64,000 nucleotides of DNA from Cupriavidus nantongensis (GCF_001598055.1 NZ_CP014845.1:992001-1056000); one strand, 5' to 3'; shown: positions 52,956 to 63,534, counted from the stretch's first letter. A program made the numbers and translations. The notes: a model not told the origin generated them from the sequence alone.

Positions 52956-53495
52956 TCAGCGGCGCTGCCCCAGCGCCTTCTGGATCGCCGCCTCGGTCTC
53001 TGCATACTGGCCTTCGCCGAAGTGCTTGTAGACCACGTTGCCGTTGGCATCGACCAGGTACAGCGCGGGCCAGTACTGGTTGCGCCAGGCGTTCCAGGTG
53101 GCATAGGCGTTGTCCTGCGCCACCGGATAGCGGATGTCGAAGCGCTTGAGCGCGGCCTGCACGTTGCTGGTGGAGCGCTCGAACGCATACTCCGGCGTGT
53201 GCACGCCTACCACGACCAGGCCCTGGTCGCGGTATTTGTCGTACCACTTGCGCACATGGGGCAGGGTGTTGATGCAGTTGATGCAGCTGTAGGTCCAGAA
53301 GTCGACCAGCACGACCTTGCCGCGCAGGCCGGCAAGGGTCAGCGGTTCGGAGTTCAGCCACTTGGCGATACCGGTGAATTCGGGCGCCGTGCCGTAATTG
53401 GCGGGCGCGGCGGGCGCTGCGGCGGCGGACTGGATCGCCAGCGGGGCGGCGGCAAAGGCAGCTGCGGCAAACAGGGTGCGAAGGATGCGGGGCAT
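52956..53495 (-). CDS. periplasmic thioredoxin-fold protein (TlpA/DipZ-C-like)
   Basis: The 179-residue protein has a signal peptide (cleavage near SAAAAP) and a thioredoxin domain with active-site Cys71 and Cys74 in WTYSCINC, followed by INTLPHVRKWYDKY. This CxxC context is that of the thioredoxin domain that follows the CcdA-like part in DipZ proteins of mycobacteria and others. It lies three bases after the CcdA gene, so it should receive electrons from CcdA and reduce periplasmic disulfides or peroxides. Confidence 0.88.
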   Translation of the reverse strand: MPRILRTLFAAAAFAAAPLAIQSAAAAPAAPANYGTAPEFTGIAKWLNSEPLTLAGLRGKVVLVDFWTYSCINCINTLPHVRKWYDKYRDQGLVVVGVHTPEYAFERSTSNVQAALKRFDIRYPVAQDNAYATWNAWRNQYWPALYLVDANGNVVYKHFGEGQYAETEAAIQKALGQRR

Positions 53496-53498
53496 GGT

Positions 53499-54212
53499 TC
53501 AGGCTCCAGGTTGGGTGGCGGGGAAAAGCGAGGTCAGCCAGGCGACGGCGAGGGTGTCGTACTGGAAGTACATGGCGATCGCGGTGGCTACCACCAGCAC
53601 GCCGAAGGCTTGCTGCAGCCGCGGCGTATGGCGTGCCAGCCGGCGCACATGGGTGGTGGCGAACTGGCCGCCGTAGGCGATGCCCAGCATCGGCACGGCG
53701 GCGCCGGCGGCAAACAGGGCCAGCAGGCCGGCGGCGCGGTGCAGGTCCTGCGCCTTGGCCACCAGCGCCAGGATCGAGGCCAGCACCGGGCCCGCGCACG
53801 GGGTCCATACCGCGCCCAGCGTTATGCCCAGCACAAAGCCGCCGGCCAGGCCGTTGCCGGCGCGGCTGCCGGCGCCGGCGGCGCGGTCGGTGAGCGCGGC
53901 GAAGGGTGCGGCGAACGGGGCCACGAGGCGGCCGAAGCCGGCCGGCCACAGCCGCGCCAGCCCGGCGGCGAACAGGATGGCGATGGCGACGTTGCGGACC
54001 ACGCCCGGGGCGTCGCTGAAGGCGCTGGTGAGCGCGCCGAAGACAATGCCCAGCGCGGAAAAGGCGGAGACGAAACCCAGTGCGATCGCCAGCGGGCGCA
54101 GGCGGCTGGTTTCGCCCAGCGAAGCGCCCAGCAGCATGGGCAGCACGGGCAGCACGCACGGCGACGCAATCGTCAGCACGCCGGCGGCAAAGGCAAGGTA
54201 GGCATCGATCAT
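53499..54212 (-). CDS. ccdA: CcdA-family thiol-disulfide transporter
   Basis: The 237-residue membrane protein has six hydrophobic segments and the two redox cysteines typical of CcdA/DsbD-beta, Cys19 in SPCVLP and Cys139 in TPCAGP. It carries reducing equivalents from cytoplasmic thioredoxin across the inner membrane to the thioredoxin-fold protein encoded next. The ATG at 54212 was chosen because the family begins about 15 residues before SPCVLP; an upstream in-frame start exists. Confidence 0.86.
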   Translation of the reverse strand: MIDAYLAFAAGVLTIASPCVLPVLPMLLGASLGETSRLRPLAIALGFVSAFSALGIVFGALTSAFSDAPGVVRNVAIAILFAAGLARLWPAGFGRLVAPFAAPFAALTDRAAGAGSRAGNGLAGGFVLGITLGAVWTPCAGPVLASILALVAKAQDLHRAAGLLALFAAGAAVPMLGIAYGGQFATTHVRRLARHTPRLQQAFGVLVVATAIAMYFQYDTLAVAWLTSLFPATQPGA

Positions 54213-54320
54213 GGCGGTGGACTCCGGGATTGGCGATGACTGCATTGCACCGTCCCGGCGTATCGGCGTTGTTTCCGCATCCGCCCCGCCGTGCAATGTT
54301 TCTTGTCCGGACCCGGCCCG

Positions 54321-54340
54321 GATACACAGCGATACAAAGC
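54321..54340. promoter_or_regulatory. tandem decamer repeat, candidate OmpR-family binding site
   Basis: GATACACAGC is directly followed by GATACAAAGC, eight identical bases in ten. Direct repeats on one face of the helix with 10-bp spacing are how OmpR/PhoB-type regulators bind. It lies 108 bp upstream of the response regulator gene and in the divergent gap toward the ccdA operon. Confidence 0.55.
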
Positions 54341-54448
54341 GCGCCGCCAGCGCCGCATAATGGCGGCACCGGGCCAGGCGACGGCCGTCCTTGCCGGCGC
54401 CGGCCGCCCCCTTTTTCTCCTTCTCTTTCTTCGATTCCGGGACCCGCC

Positions 54449-55189
54449 ATGACCCCGCAGGACCATATCCTTATCGTCGACGACGACCGCGAAATCCGCG
54501 AACTGGTTGCCGCCTACCTCGAGCGCAGCGGCATGCGCGTGTCCCTGGCCGCCAACGGGCGCGAAATGCGCGCGGCGCTGGACAAGGGCTCGGTCGACCT
54601 GGTGGTGCTGGACCTGATGCTGCCCGGCGAAGACGGGCTGGCGCTGTGCCGCGACCTGCGCGCGGGCGAGCGGCGCAACCTGCCGGTGCTGATGCTGACC
54701 GCGCGCAACGAGGAAGCCGACCGCATCCTGGGGCTGGAGATGGGCGCCGACGACTACCTGGTCAAGCCCTTCGCCGCGCGCGAACTGCTGGCGCGGATCC
54801 GCTCGGTGCTGCGGCGCACGCGCATGCTGCCGCCCAACCTGCAGGTCACCGAGGCCGCCAGCATGCTGGCGTTCGGCCCGTGGCGGCTCGACACCAACGC
54901 CCGCCACCTGGTCGACGAGCAGGACGTGATCGTCGCGCTCAGCGGCGCGGAATACCGGCTGCTGCGCGTCTTCGTCGACCACCCGCAGCGGGTGCTGACG
55001 CGCGACCAGCTGCTCAACCTGACCCAGGGCCGCGACGCCGAGCTGTTCGAGCGCTCGATCGACCTGCTGGTGAGCCGCCTGCGCCAGCGCCTGCGCGACG
55101 ATGCGCGCGAGCCGCGCTACATCAAGACCGTGCGCAACGGCGGCTATGTCTTCAGCGCCACCGTCGAAATCCGCGAGGAGCGCGCATGA
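54449..55189 (+). CDS. OmpR family response regulator
   Basis: The 246-residue regulator has a receiver domain with acidic Asp11/Asp12, phospho-acceptor Asp55 (LVVLDLMLPGEDG), Thr84 and Lys106 (DYLVKPF), and an OmpR/PhoB winged helix at about residues 140-240 (LTRDQLLNLTQGRDAELFERSIDLLVSRLRQRL). Its stop overlaps the sensor kinase start, so the two are a pair. The tandem repeat upstream suggests autoregulation. Confidence 0.9.
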   Translation: MTPQDHILIVDDDREIRELVAAYLERSGMRVSLAANGREMRAALDKGSVDLVVLDLMLPGEDGLALCRDLRAGERRNLPVLMLTARNEEADRILGLEMGADDYLVKPFAARELLARIRSVLRRTRMLPPNLQVTEAASMLAFGPWRLDTNARHLVDEQDVIVALSGAEYRLLRVFVDHPQRVLTRDQLLNLTQGRDAELFERSIDLLVSRLRQRLRDDAREPRYIKTVRNGGYVFSATVEIREERA

Positions 55190-56496
55190 ACGGGCGCGCG
55201 CACAAGGGGCTGGCATGGCCGCGCACGCTGTTCGCGCGGCTGATGGTGATCCTGCTGGTCGGGCTGGTGCTGGCGCAGAGCCTGTCGTACAGCCTGGTGA
55301 TGATGGAGCGCAAGAGCGCGGCCGACCGGCTGATGCTGGGCAACCTGGAGCGCGACGTGGCCAGCTCGGTGGCGATGCTCGACATGCTGCCGGCGGACCA
55401 GCGCGCGGCCTGGCTGGAGCGGGTGCGCCGCGACAACTACAGCTACCGCCTCGATGCCGGCACGCCGGGCGAGCCGCCGCGCGCGCCGCTGGCGCGCAGG
55501 GCCGTCGACACCATTGCCGAGGCGCTGCAGGGACGCTATCCGGTCTCGGCCAGCAGCCAGCCGGGCGGCGGTTTCCAGGTACACCTGCGGCTGCACGACG
55601 GCAGCCCGCTGACGATCGACGTACAGCCAAAGCGTTCGCTGGTATCGCCGTGGCTGCTGGCGATGCTGGCGGCGCAGCTGGCGCTTCTGGTGGCCTGTGC
55701 CTGGCTGGCGGTGCGCGTGGTCACGCGTCCGCTCAGCCAGCTGGCCAGCGCCGCCGAGAACCTGGGGCCGGACCTGAAGGCGCAGCGTGTGCCCGAAACC
55801 GGCCCGACCGAGGTGGCCCACGCCGCCGCCGCCTTCAACGCCATGCAGGCACGCATTGCCGGCTACCTGGATGAGCGCATGCAGATCCTGGCCGCGATCT
55901 CGCACGACCTGCAGACGCCGATCACGCGCATGCGCCTGCGCGTGGATCTGATGGAAGACTCGCCCACGCAGCAGAAGCTCTACAACGATCTGCGCGAGAT
56001 GGAGCACCTGGTGCGCGAAGGCGTGGCCTATGCGCGCACCCTGCAGGGCGGCACCGAGACCCCGGCCCGCATCGATCCCGATGCGCTGCTCGACAGCCTG
56101 GCCGGCGACTACCTCGACGCCGGCCACACCATCGCCATCGAAGGCCAGGCCGGCGCGCCGCTGCTGACACGCCCGCAGGCGCTGCGGCGCATCCTGACCA
56201 ACCTGATCGACAACGCGCTGAAGTTCGGCGCGGAGGTCACGCTGGCGGTGGCGCGGCAGGACGATGGCTGGCTGCAGATCGCCGTGCAGGACCGCGGCCC
56301 GGGCATCCCCGAGGCGGAACTGGAGCGCGTGATGCAGCCGTACTACCGCGTCGAGACCTCGCGCAACCGCGGCACCGGCGGCACCGGCCTGGGCCTGGCC
56401 ATCGCGCTGCAACTGACGCAGGCGCTGGGCGGCACGCTGCAACTGGCCAATCGCGAAGGCGGCGGCCTGCAGGCCACGCTGCGCCTGCCAGGCTGA
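55186..56496 (+). CDS. sensor histidine kinase (EnvZ-like)
   Basis: The 436-residue kinase has an N-terminal transmembrane helix (about 17-38), a periplasmic domain of about 110 residues, a second helix (about 156-178), a HAMP linker, the phospho-acceptor His240 in AAISHDLQTPITRMRLR, and an ATP-binding domain with NLIDNALKFG, QDRGPGIPEAE and GGTGLGLAIA. It is the EnvZ-type partner of the preceding response regulator. The periplasmic domain gives no clue to the signal. Confidence 0.9.
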   Translation: MNGRAHKGLAWPRTLFARLMVILLVGLVLAQSLSYSLVMMERKSAADRLMLGNLERDVASSVAMLDMLPADQRAAWLERVRRDNYSYRLDAGTPGEPPRAPLARRAVDTIAEALQGRYPVSASSQPGGGFQVHLRLHDGSPLTIDVQPKRSLVSPWLLAMLAAQLALLVACAWLAVRVVTRPLSQLASAAENLGPDLKAQRVPETGPTEVAHAAAAFNAMQARIAGYLDERMQILAAISHDLQTPITRMRLRVDLMEDSPTQQKLYNDLREMEHLVREGVAYARTLQGGTETPARIDPDALLDSLAGDYLDAGHTIAIEGQAGAPLLTRPQALRRILTNLIDNALKFGAEVTLAVARQDDGWLQIAVQDRGPGIPEAELERVMQPYYRVETSRNRGTGGTGLGLAIALQLTQALGGTLQLANREGGGLQATLRLPG

Positions 56497-57200
56497 CAGC
56501 GTGTTTTCTCTCCTCTTCCATTCCACATGCCATCCTCGCGGCATCCAATCCCCAAATCCGTTAAACGAAAACGCGATCACATCCCCTGATCGGGGTATAG
56601 ATGCCATTTGGCCTATTCGGGTTATGTCATAAAAATCATAATCAATTATGACTAGGACAATGCGCGGGCTCGGATCGAATTATTGGAGGCGCTCAGCGCA
56701 AGCCTGCTGAATTTGCATGGCCGGGGGGTAATGCAGCGACTCCCGTGAAAGGCCCGTCTGTACTGGGATTCAAGCCACAGCGCACATCGCCGCGGGTGCC
56801 GTATCGCGTAATCTCATGCAGTTATTTCGAGCGCGACCGGGACGAATTAGCGATTGGAGACATTTATCCATTCACCAGTTCGTTTGCGAAAATTAACAAT
56901 CTCCCCGCGGAACCCTCCTTACAATCGCCTTCGCATTAGCGGCAACGCAGCCCGAGCGATCGGCCCCTGCGGTTGCACGACGCCATTCCCGCTGCGAATG
57001 GCCATCCGGCGCAGTTCCTCGGTGCCGCGCCGGATCCCGTAGGCCTGTTCTGCCGGTTTTCGCACCCGGCCAGGCCCGGTCGGGTTCCGTGTCCTCGTGC
57101 CGCCATGCAATAAGCCGATAACGGAACTCAAGCCCGCGCGCGCCTGTGTCATCGGTGCGCGGCGCCAGCTTGAGCAACACAGAGACAGGCTGCGGATCCC
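56497..57200. promoter_or_regulatory. 704-bp upstream region of pgaABCD with an AT-rich inverted repeat
   Basis: The gap is notably AT-rich between 56560 and 56670 and again near 56880. TCATAA-ATCAA-TTATGA (56636-56652) is a perfect 6-bp inverted repeat and follows a second TCATAA at 56627-56632. TACAAT at 56920-56925 could be a -10 box, but I find no well-spaced -35. No gene is visible. It is the natural place for regulation of pgaABCD. Confidence 0.45.
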
Positions 57201-59732
57201 ATGGATTCACTGATGAAGCGCCGTGAGCGTGCCCGCGACGGGGCGCTGCGGCGGCAAGGGAGGCGCCGGCGCGCTCCGGCCGCGCTGGGTAGCGGACTGA
57301 CCGCGGCGCTCGCCGCGGGGCTGGCGGCAATGGGCTGGCTGCCGGCACTGGCGCATGCAAATTCCGACTATGACGCGCTGATCCGGCGCGCCCGTGCCGG
57401 CGACTATGCGCCCGCGCTGACGATGCTGCGCGAGCGCGTGGCGCGCGCACCGTCGGACCAGCGGGCGGCGTGGGACCGCATCGTCATCGCCGGCTGGGCG
57501 GGACGGCCGGACGAAGTGCTGGAAGCCTATGGCAATCTGGGCCAGACCCGCGCGCTGCCGCCCGAAGTGCTGGCGGCAGTGGCAGGCGCCTTGCGCGACC
57601 TGCGCCGCTGGGACGAGGCGCTGGCGCGCTATCGCGAAGGCCGGCAACGCTTTCCAACGCACGCGGTATTCGCACTGGGCGAGGTGAAGGTGCTGGCCGA
57701 CAGCGGCCGGGCCGCCGAGGCGGTGGCGCTGGGGCAGGCGCTGGTGCAGCGCGAGCCCGCCGCGGTCGACAGCCGCCTGGCCCTGGCCTACGCGCAGGCG
57801 CGCGCCGGCGAGCCGTATGCGGCCTTGTTCGAGGCCGACCAGGCATACCTGCGCGCGCCGCAGCGCGCCGATGTCGTGCGCGAGTATGTCGGCGCGCTGC
57901 AGCGCGCCGGGCTGCCCGAGGCGGCGCTGCGCGTCGCGGGCGAGCATCCTGAACTGTTCGACCCGCGCGCGCGCCTGGCGCTGGAGCTCGATGCCGCGGC
58001 CGAGCTGGTGCGCCTGGCCGACATGCCGACCCGCACCGAGGCCGAGCGCTTTGCCATCGCCGATCGCGCGCTGGCATGCTATGACGCATTGCTGCCCGCG
58101 CTGCAGGCGCTGGGGCCGCCGGCCGCGCCGCAACTGCGCCGCGCGCGCATCGACCGGCTCGCCGCGCTGCATGCGCGCGTCCGGATGCAGGACGTGGTGA
58201 GCGAATACGAGGCGCTGCGCGCCGAGGGCGTCGAGGTTCCGAGCTATGCCCTGGGCGATGTCGCCGCCGCCTACCTGTATCTGCGCCAGCCGGAGCAGGC
58301 CGCGCCGCTGTTCCGCCAGGTGCGCGACGCCTACCCGCAGGGCCTGGATGCCGAAACCCGGCTCAAGGCCCAGACCGGCCTCTACTACGCGCACGCCGAG
58401 GCCGAGGCCTTCGATCCCGCTGCGCAGGCCGTGGCGCAGGCCAGCACCGAGCAGCCGCGCTGGCGCTGGGTGCGCGGCCAGCCCATGCGCCAGCCCAACG
58501 ACCTGTGGCTGCAGGCCGAGCAGACCGCCACCCGGGCCGACCTGCAGGCCGACGCTACCGACTCCGCGCAGCAAAAACTGGAAGACCTGGTGCGCAAGGC
58601 GCCGGGCCATTCCGGCCTGCGCGCCGCGCTGGCCGACGTCTACCGCGCCCGCGGCTGGCCGCGCGCGGCCGAAGGCGAACTGAAGCTGGCCGAGACCCTG
58701 ACCCCGCGCAGCCTGCCGGTGGAGGTGCAGCAGGGGCACGCGGCGCTGGACCTGCAGGAATGGCGCCAGGCCGAGCTGCTGCGCGACGACACCCTGGCGC
58801 GCTTCCCCGAAGACCTCACCGCGCGGCGTCTCGATCGCGAGTGGCAGGTCCACAACAAGTCCGAGCTGCGCATCGAGGGCTACCGGGGGCTGGCCAACGA
58901 CAGCGCGGTGGTCGGCAACGGCAATTTCGGCATCGAGTCGGTGCTGTACACCCCGCCCATCAATTACGACTGGCGCGCCTTCGGCGGCATCGGCTATGCC
59001 ACCGGCCGCTTCGACGAGGGCCGGGTCGATTACCGCTGGGCGCGCGCCGGCGCGCAATGGCGCGTGCGCGACCTGACCGTCGAGGGCGAGCTGTCGCTGC
59101 ATGGCTATGGCCAGGGCGCGCGCCAGGGCGGTCGCATCTCAGCGGACTATGACATCGACGACCGCTGGCGCGTGGGCGCCTCGGCGGCGCTGCGCTCGAC
59201 CGGCACGCCGCTGCAGGCGCTCAAGCACGGCATCTATGCCGACACCGTGCAGGCCTACGCGCGCTGGCGCCGCAGCGAGGCCAGCGAATGGATGCTGACC
59301 GTGGCGCCGTCGCGCTTCAGCGACGGCAACGACCGGCTCGAAGCGGGCGTGTCTGGGGTGCAACGCTTCTATACCGCGCCGCACCTGAAGGCCGACCTGC
59401 TGGTCGACCTGTGGGCGTCGCGCAATAGCCGCGCCGACACGCCGTACTACAACCCGCGCTCGGACCTGACCGTGCTGCCGTCGGTGCGCCTGACGCACAT
59501 GCTGTACCGGCGCTACGAGACCGTCTGGGAGCAGCAGTTCCTGGCCGGCACCGGCGCCTACAGCCAGCGCGGCTTCGGCACCGGCGCGATCCTGCTGGTG
59601 GGCTACGGCCAGCGCTTCCGCACCAACGACGTGTTCGAGGTCGGCGCCACCGTGACCGGCACCAGCCGCCCTTACGACGGCCAGCGCGAGCGCGAGCTGC
59701 GCATCGTCTTCGACATGACCTACCGCTTCTGA
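57201..59732 (+). CDS. pgaA: poly-beta-1,6-N-acetyl-D-glucosamine export porin PgaA
   Basis: The 843-residue outer-membrane protein has the PgaA build. A positively charged signal sequence (about 1-54, cut near AHANS) is followed by a TPR superhelix in the periplasm (about 55-540) and then a 16-strand-type beta-barrel ending in DMTYRF, with the terminal Phe needed for barrel insertion. It exports partly deacetylated PNAG. An in-frame ATG at 57213 is an alternative start. It is the first gene of a complete pgaABCD operon. Confidence 0.88.
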   Translation: MDSLMKRRERARDGALRRQGRRRRAPAALGSGLTAALAAGLAAMGWLPALAHANSDYDALIRRARAGDYAPALTMLRERVARAPSDQRAAWDRIVIAGWAGRPDEVLEAYGNLGQTRALPPEVLAAVAGALRDLRRWDEALARYREGRQRFPTHAVFALGEVKVLADSGRAAEAVALGQALVQREPAAVDSRLALAYAQARAGEPYAALFEADQAYLRAPQRADVVREYVGALQRAGLPEAALRVAGEHPELFDPRARLALELDAAAELVRLADMPTRTEAERFAIADRALACYDALLPALQALGPPAAPQLRRARIDRLAALHARVRMQDVVSEYEALRAEGVEVPSYALGDVAAAYLYLRQPEQAAPLFRQVRDAYPQGLDAETRLKAQTGLYYAHAEAEAFDPAAQAVAQASTEQPRWRWVRGQPMRQPNDLWLQAEQTATRADLQADATDSAQQKLEDLVRKAPGHSGLRAALADVYRARGWPRAAEGELKLAETLTPRSLPVEVQQGHAALDLQEWRQAELLRDDTLARFPEDLTARRLDREWQVHNKSELRIEGYRGLANDSAVVGNGNFGIESVLYTPPINYDWRAFGGIGYATGRFDEGRVDYRWARAGAQWRVRDLTVEGELSLHGYGQGARQGGRISADYDIDDRWRVGASAALRSTGTPLQALKHGIYADTVQAYARWRRSEASEWMLTVAPSRFSDGNDRLEAGVSGVQRFYTAPHLKADLLVDLWASRNSRADTPYYNPRSDLTVLPSVRLTHMLYRRYETVWEQQFLAGTGAYSQRGFGTGAILLVGYGQRFRTNDVFEVGATVTGTSRPYDGQRERELRIVFDMTYRF

Positions 59733-59747
59733 ACAGGAATGCAAGCC

Positions 59748-61766
59748 ATGAACGCAACCCTGCGGCGCGCCTGCCGCCTGCTCTGGCTGGTGCTGGCCGC
59801 GTGCCTGCTGGCCGCCTGCGCCAAGGACATCCCGGTGTTCACGCCGCCCGCCCACCGCCCGGCCGCCGCCGCCGAGCAGCCGTGGCCGCGCAACCATGTG
59901 GTGGTGCTGGCCTATCACGACGTCGAAGACAAGGACCCCGACCAGGCCTACCTGAGCGTGCGCACCGACCACCTGGTCGGCCAGCTGGCCTGGCTGCGCG
60001 AGAACGGCTACCGCGCGGTCTCGGTCGACCAGGTTCTGGCGGCGCGCCGCGGCGGGCCGCCGCTGCCCGAGCGCGCGGTGCTGCTGACCTTCGACGACGG
60101 CTACCGCAGCTTCTACACGCGCGTGCTGCCGATCCTGAAGGCCTATCGCTGGCCGGCGGTGCTGGCACCGGTCGGCAGTTGGCTCGATACTCCGCCGGGG
60201 CAGCCGGTCGATTTCGGCGGCACGCCGACGGCGCGCGAGCGCCTGCTGAACTGGCAGCAGGTGCGCGAGATCGCCGCGTCGGGCCTGGTGGAAATCGGCG
60301 CGCATACCGATGCGTTGCACTACGGCGTGCGCGCCAACCCGCAGGGCAATACCGAGCCGGCCGCGGCAGTGCGCGCCTTCGATGCCGGCACCGGCCGCTA
60401 TGAATCGGATGCCGCGCAGCAAGAACGGTTGCGTGCCGACGTGGCCCGCATCACCGCCAAGGTGCGCGCCGTCACCGGCAAGCCGGTGCGCGTGTGGATC
60501 TGGCCGTACGGCGCCGAGGGCGGCGCCGCGCTGCGCATCGTCGCCGAGAACGGCTACCAGATGGCGCTGACGCTGGAAGACGGCCTGGCCACGGTGGACC
60601 GCATGATGTCGGGCGCGCGGCTGCTGCTCAGCGACGATCCCGGCCTGCGCGGCTTCGCCCGCTCGGTGGTCGCGATGGAAGAGCCCAACGGCATGCGCGT
60701 CGCGCACGTGGACCTGGACTATGTCTATGATCCCGATCCCGCCCAGGTCGAACGCAACCTGGGCCTGCTGGTGCAGCGCATCGCCGACCTGAAGATCGAC
60801 ACCGTGTTCCTGCAGGCGTTCTCCGACGATGACGGCGACGGACTGGTCAGGTCGGTGTACTTCCCCAACCGCTGGCTGCCGGTGCGCGCCGACCTGTTCA
60901 ACCGGGTCGCGTGGCAGCTCGACAACCGCGCCAACGTCAAGGTGTATGCGTGGATGCCGGTGCTGAGCTTCGACCTGGACCCGTCGCTGGCGCGCGTGGC
61001 GCGCTGGGATCCCGCCACCGGCACGGCGGCGGTCGACCCGAAGCAGTACCGGCGCCTGTCGCCGTTCGATCCGGTGGCCCGGGCCCGCATCGGCGACCTG
61101 TATGAGGACCTGGCGCGCCACGCCTTCTTCGACGGCATCCTGTTCCACGACGACGCCTTGCTGGGCGATTTCGAGGACGCCAGCGCGCCGGCGCTGGCCG
61201 CGTATCGCGCCGCGGGCCTGCCCGCATCGATCGCCGAATTGCGCGCCAGCCCCGAGCAGATGCAGCGCTGGACCCGCATGAAGAGCAGGGCGCTGGTAGA
61301 CCTTACCCACGAGCTGACCGCGCGCGTTCGCGAGGTGCGCGGGCCCGCCATCAAGACCGCGCGCAACATCTTCGCGCTGCCGGTGCTGCAGCCGGACAGC
61401 GAAGCGTGGTTTGCGCAGAACCTGGACGACTTCCTTGCCGCCTACGACTGGACCGCGCCGATGGCGATGCCGTACATGGAGCAGGTGCCGGCCGGCCAGG
61501 AGAACGCATGGCTCGACCGCATGGTCGACACCATCGCGCAGCGCCCGGGCGCGCTGCGTCGCACCGTGTTCGAGCTGCAGGCCCGTGACTGGCGCGGGCC
61601 GGCGGCCCGTCCCGTCGACAGCGCGGTGCTGGCCGGCTGGATGCAGCGGCTGCAGCGCCGCGGCGCGCGCAATTTCGGCTACTACCCGGACGACTTCCAC
61701 AACAACCAGCCCCGGCTCGAGGTGATCCGGCCGGCGCTGTCCAACGCCTGGTACCCCGCACCATGA
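59748..61766 (+). CDS. pgaB: poly-beta-1,6-N-acetyl-D-glucosamine N-deacetylase PgaB
   Basis: The 672-residue lipoprotein (lipobox LAAC, Cys24) has an N-terminal polysaccharide deacetylase domain with His57-Asp58 in AYHDVED and the TFDDGY motif (Asp116, Asp117), and a C-terminal GH153-like domain from about residue 310 ([21 protein letters not shown]). It deacetylates some PNAG residues in the periplasm before export through PgaA. The ATG at 59748, with AGGA ten bases upstream, is preferred to one at 59739. The length equals that of the E. coli enzyme. Confidence 0.9.
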   Translation: MNATLRRACRLLWLVLAACLLAACAKDIPVFTPPAHRPAAAAEQPWPRNHVVVLAYHDVEDKDPDQAYLSVRTDHLVGQLAWLRENGYRAVSVDQVLAARRGGPPLPERAVLLTFDDGYRSFYTRVLPILKAYRWPAVLAPVGSWLDTPPGQPVDFGGTPTARERLLNWQQVREIAASGLVEIGAHTDALHYGVRANPQGNTEPAAAVRAFDAGTGRYESDAAQQERLRADVARITAKVRAVTGKPVRVWIWPYGAEGGAALRIVAENGYQMALTLEDGLATVDRMMSGARLLLSDDPGLRGFARSVVAMEEPNGMRVAHVDLDYVYDPDPAQVERNLGLLVQRIADLKIDTVFLQAFSDDDGDGLVRSVYFPNRWLPVRADLFNRVAWQLDNRANVKVYAWMPVLSFDLDPSLARVARWDPATGTAAVDPKQYRRLSPFDPVARARIGDLYEDLARHAFFDGILFHDDALLGDFEDASAPALAAYRAAGLPASIAELRASPEQMQRWTRMKSRALVDLTHELTARVREVRGPAIKTARNIFALPVLQPDSEAWFAQNLDDFLAAYDWTAPMAMPYMEQVPAGQENAWLDRMVDTIAQRPGALRRTVFELQARDWRGPAARPVDSAVLAGWMQRLQRRGARNFGYYPDDFHNNQPRLEVIRPALSNAWYPAP

Positions 61767-63100
61767 TCGAACGACTGTTTGCCCTGGTCATCCTGTGCCT
61801 TGCGCTGGCGCTGCCGTTTGCGCTGGCCGCCCTTGCCACCGGTGACCTGCTGCTGGCCTTTGTGTTCTTCTATCCGCTGTTCATGTCCGGCCTGTGGATC
61901 GCCGGCGGCGTGTACTTCTGGTGGCACTGGGAGCGCAAGTGGCGCTGGGGCCCCGAACGCGAGGCGCCCGAGGTGCCCGGCCAGCCGTTCATTTCGATCC
62001 TGGTGCCGTGCTACAACGAAGAGAAGAACGGCGAGGAAACCCTGCTGGCGGCGCTGGCGCAGCGCTATCCGAACTTCGAGGTGATCGCCATCAACGACGG
62101 CTCGCGCGACGGTACCGGCGCCTTGCTCGATGCGCTGGCGGCGCGCCATCCGCGCCTGCGCGTGGTGCACCTGGCACACAACCAGGGCAAGGCCATGGCG
62201 CTGCGCATGGGCGCGCTGGCCGCACGCGGCGAATACCTGGTCTGCATCGACGGCGATGCCGCGCTCGACCCCGACGCCGCCGCCTACCTGGTCGCGCCGA
62301 TGGTGGCCAACCCGCGCGTCGGCGCGGTCACGGGCAATCCGCGCATCCGCACCCGCTCGACGCTGGTGGGGCGGATCCAGGTAGGGGAGTTCTCGTCGAT
62401 CATCGGCCTGATCAAGCGCACCCAGCGCGTCTACGGCCAGGTCTTCACCGTCTCGGGCGTGGTCGCCGCGTTCCGGCGCCGCGCGCTCGACCGCGTGGGC
62501 TACTGGAGCCTGGACATGATCACCGAGGACATCGACATCAGCTGGAAGCTGCAGCGCGACCACTGGTCGATCTTCTACGAGCCGCGCGCGCTGTGCTGGA
62601 TCCTGATGCCCGAGACCGTGCGCGGCCTGCTCAAGCAGCGCCTGCGCTGGGCCCAGGGCGGGGCCGAGGTGTTCATGAAGAACGTGCGCTCGATCTGGAT
62701 CTGGCGCCACCGCCGGCTGTGGCCGCTGATGGCGGAGTATTGCCTGTCGGCGGGCTGGGCCTTCGCCTTCGCCATGTCGCTGATCCTGTGGGCGCTGGGA
62801 CATTTCATCGAGCTGCCGGCCAATATCCGCATCCAGAAACTGATGCCGCCGGGCTTTACCGGCATGGTGCTCGCGGCCGTGTGCCTGCTGCAGTTCGGCC
62901 TGAGCGTGCTGATCGACCGCCGCTACGAGCCGCGCCTGGGGCGCACGCTGTACTGGATCATCTGGTATCCGCTGGCGTACTGGATGGTCGGCATGCTGAC
63001 CACGCTGCTGGCCTTTCCCAAGGTCATGCTCAAGACCCGGCGCCAGCGCGCGCGCTGGACCAGCCCCGACCGGGGCATCCACACCATGAGGTCGTCATGA
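61763..63100 (+). CDS. pgaC: poly-beta-1,6-N-acetyl-D-glucosamine synthase PgaC
   Basis: The 445-residue inner-membrane GT2 synthase has two N-terminal helices, a GT-A domain with Asp112, Asp163-x-Asp165 (CIDGDAALD), TED (254-256) and Gln292-R-L-R-Trp296, and C-terminal helices. It polymerises UDP-GlcNAc and moves the chain into the periplasm with PgaD. Its start overlaps the PgaB stop (ATGA), so translation is coupled. Confidence 0.91.
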   Translation: MIERLFALVILCLALALPFALAALATGDLLLAFVFFYPLFMSGLWIAGGVYFWWHWERKWRWGPEREAPEVPGQPFISILVPCYNEEKNGEETLLAALAQRYPNFEVIAINDGSRDGTGALLDALAARHPRLRVVHLAHNQGKAMALRMGALAARGEYLVCIDGDAALDPDAAAYLVAPMVANPRVGAVTGNPRIRTRSTLVGRIQVGEFSSIIGLIKRTQRVYGQVFTVSGVVAAFRRRALDRVGYWSLDMITEDIDISWKLQRDHWSIFYEPRALCWILMPETVRGLLKQRLRWAQGGAEVFMKNVRSIWIWRHRRLWPLMAEYCLSAGWAFAFAMSLILWALGHFIELPANIRIQKLMPPGFTGMVLAAVCLLQFGLSVLIDRRYEPRLGRTLYWIIWYPLAYWMVGMLTTLLAFPKVMLKTRRQRARWTSPDRGIHTMRSS

Positions 63101-63534
63101 AACCCGAAAGCATGATCATCCGTACCCGCGGCTCGCGCCTGCGCTGGCTGTTCGACGCCGTGCTCACGGCGCTGGCCTGGGCCGGCTTCTTCTACCTCGG
63201 CGCGAGCGGCATCCGCGCCATCCTGGAGGAAGCGTCCGCCGGCCCCGGCGTACCGTTCTGGGCCGCGCTGCTGCCTACCATGGGCACGCTGACGGTCTAC
63301 GTGTTGGTGGGGTTGTTCAACGGCATCGTGCTGCTGTCATGGGCGCTCTACAACCAGTACCGCTTCGCCGGCCTGGACCGCCGCAAGCCGCTGCCAGCGC
63401 TGCGCATCGACGAGCTGGCGCGCAGCTTCGGCCTGCCGGGGGGGCGCGTGCGGGCGCTGCAGCTGGCCAAGGTGGCGGTGGTGGACCATACGCATGACGG
63501 GGAGGTGGCGGAGGTGAGGGCGGTGGTGTCGTGA
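63097..63534 (+). CDS. pgaD: poly-beta-1,6-N-acetyl-D-glucosamine biosynthesis protein PgaD
   Basis: The 145-residue protein has two membrane helices (about 20-38 and 62-85) and the cytoplasmic tail expected of PgaD, the small partner that, with PgaC, binds cyclic di-GMP and activates synthesis in E. coli. Sequence is poorly conserved, so the name rests on size, topology and position after pgaC, with which it overlaps (ATGA). No diguanylate cyclase gene lies beside the operon. Confidence 0.82.
   Translation: MKPESMIIRTRGSRLRWLFDAVLTALAWAGFFYLGASGIRAILEEASAGPGVPFWAALLPTMGTLTVYVLVGLFNGIVLLSWALYNQYRFAGLDRRKPLPALRIDELARSFGLPGGRVRALQLAKVAVVDHTHDGEVAEVRAVVS

Noticed and set aside
57100..57200. A cyclic di-GMP riboswitch in the pga leader
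   Set aside because: I looked for the conserved GEMM core and did not find it.
59139..61700. An 853-codon open frame on the minus strand across pgaA and pgaB
   Set aside because: It is an antisense shadow with no recognisable domain; PgaA and PgaB explain the DNA fully.
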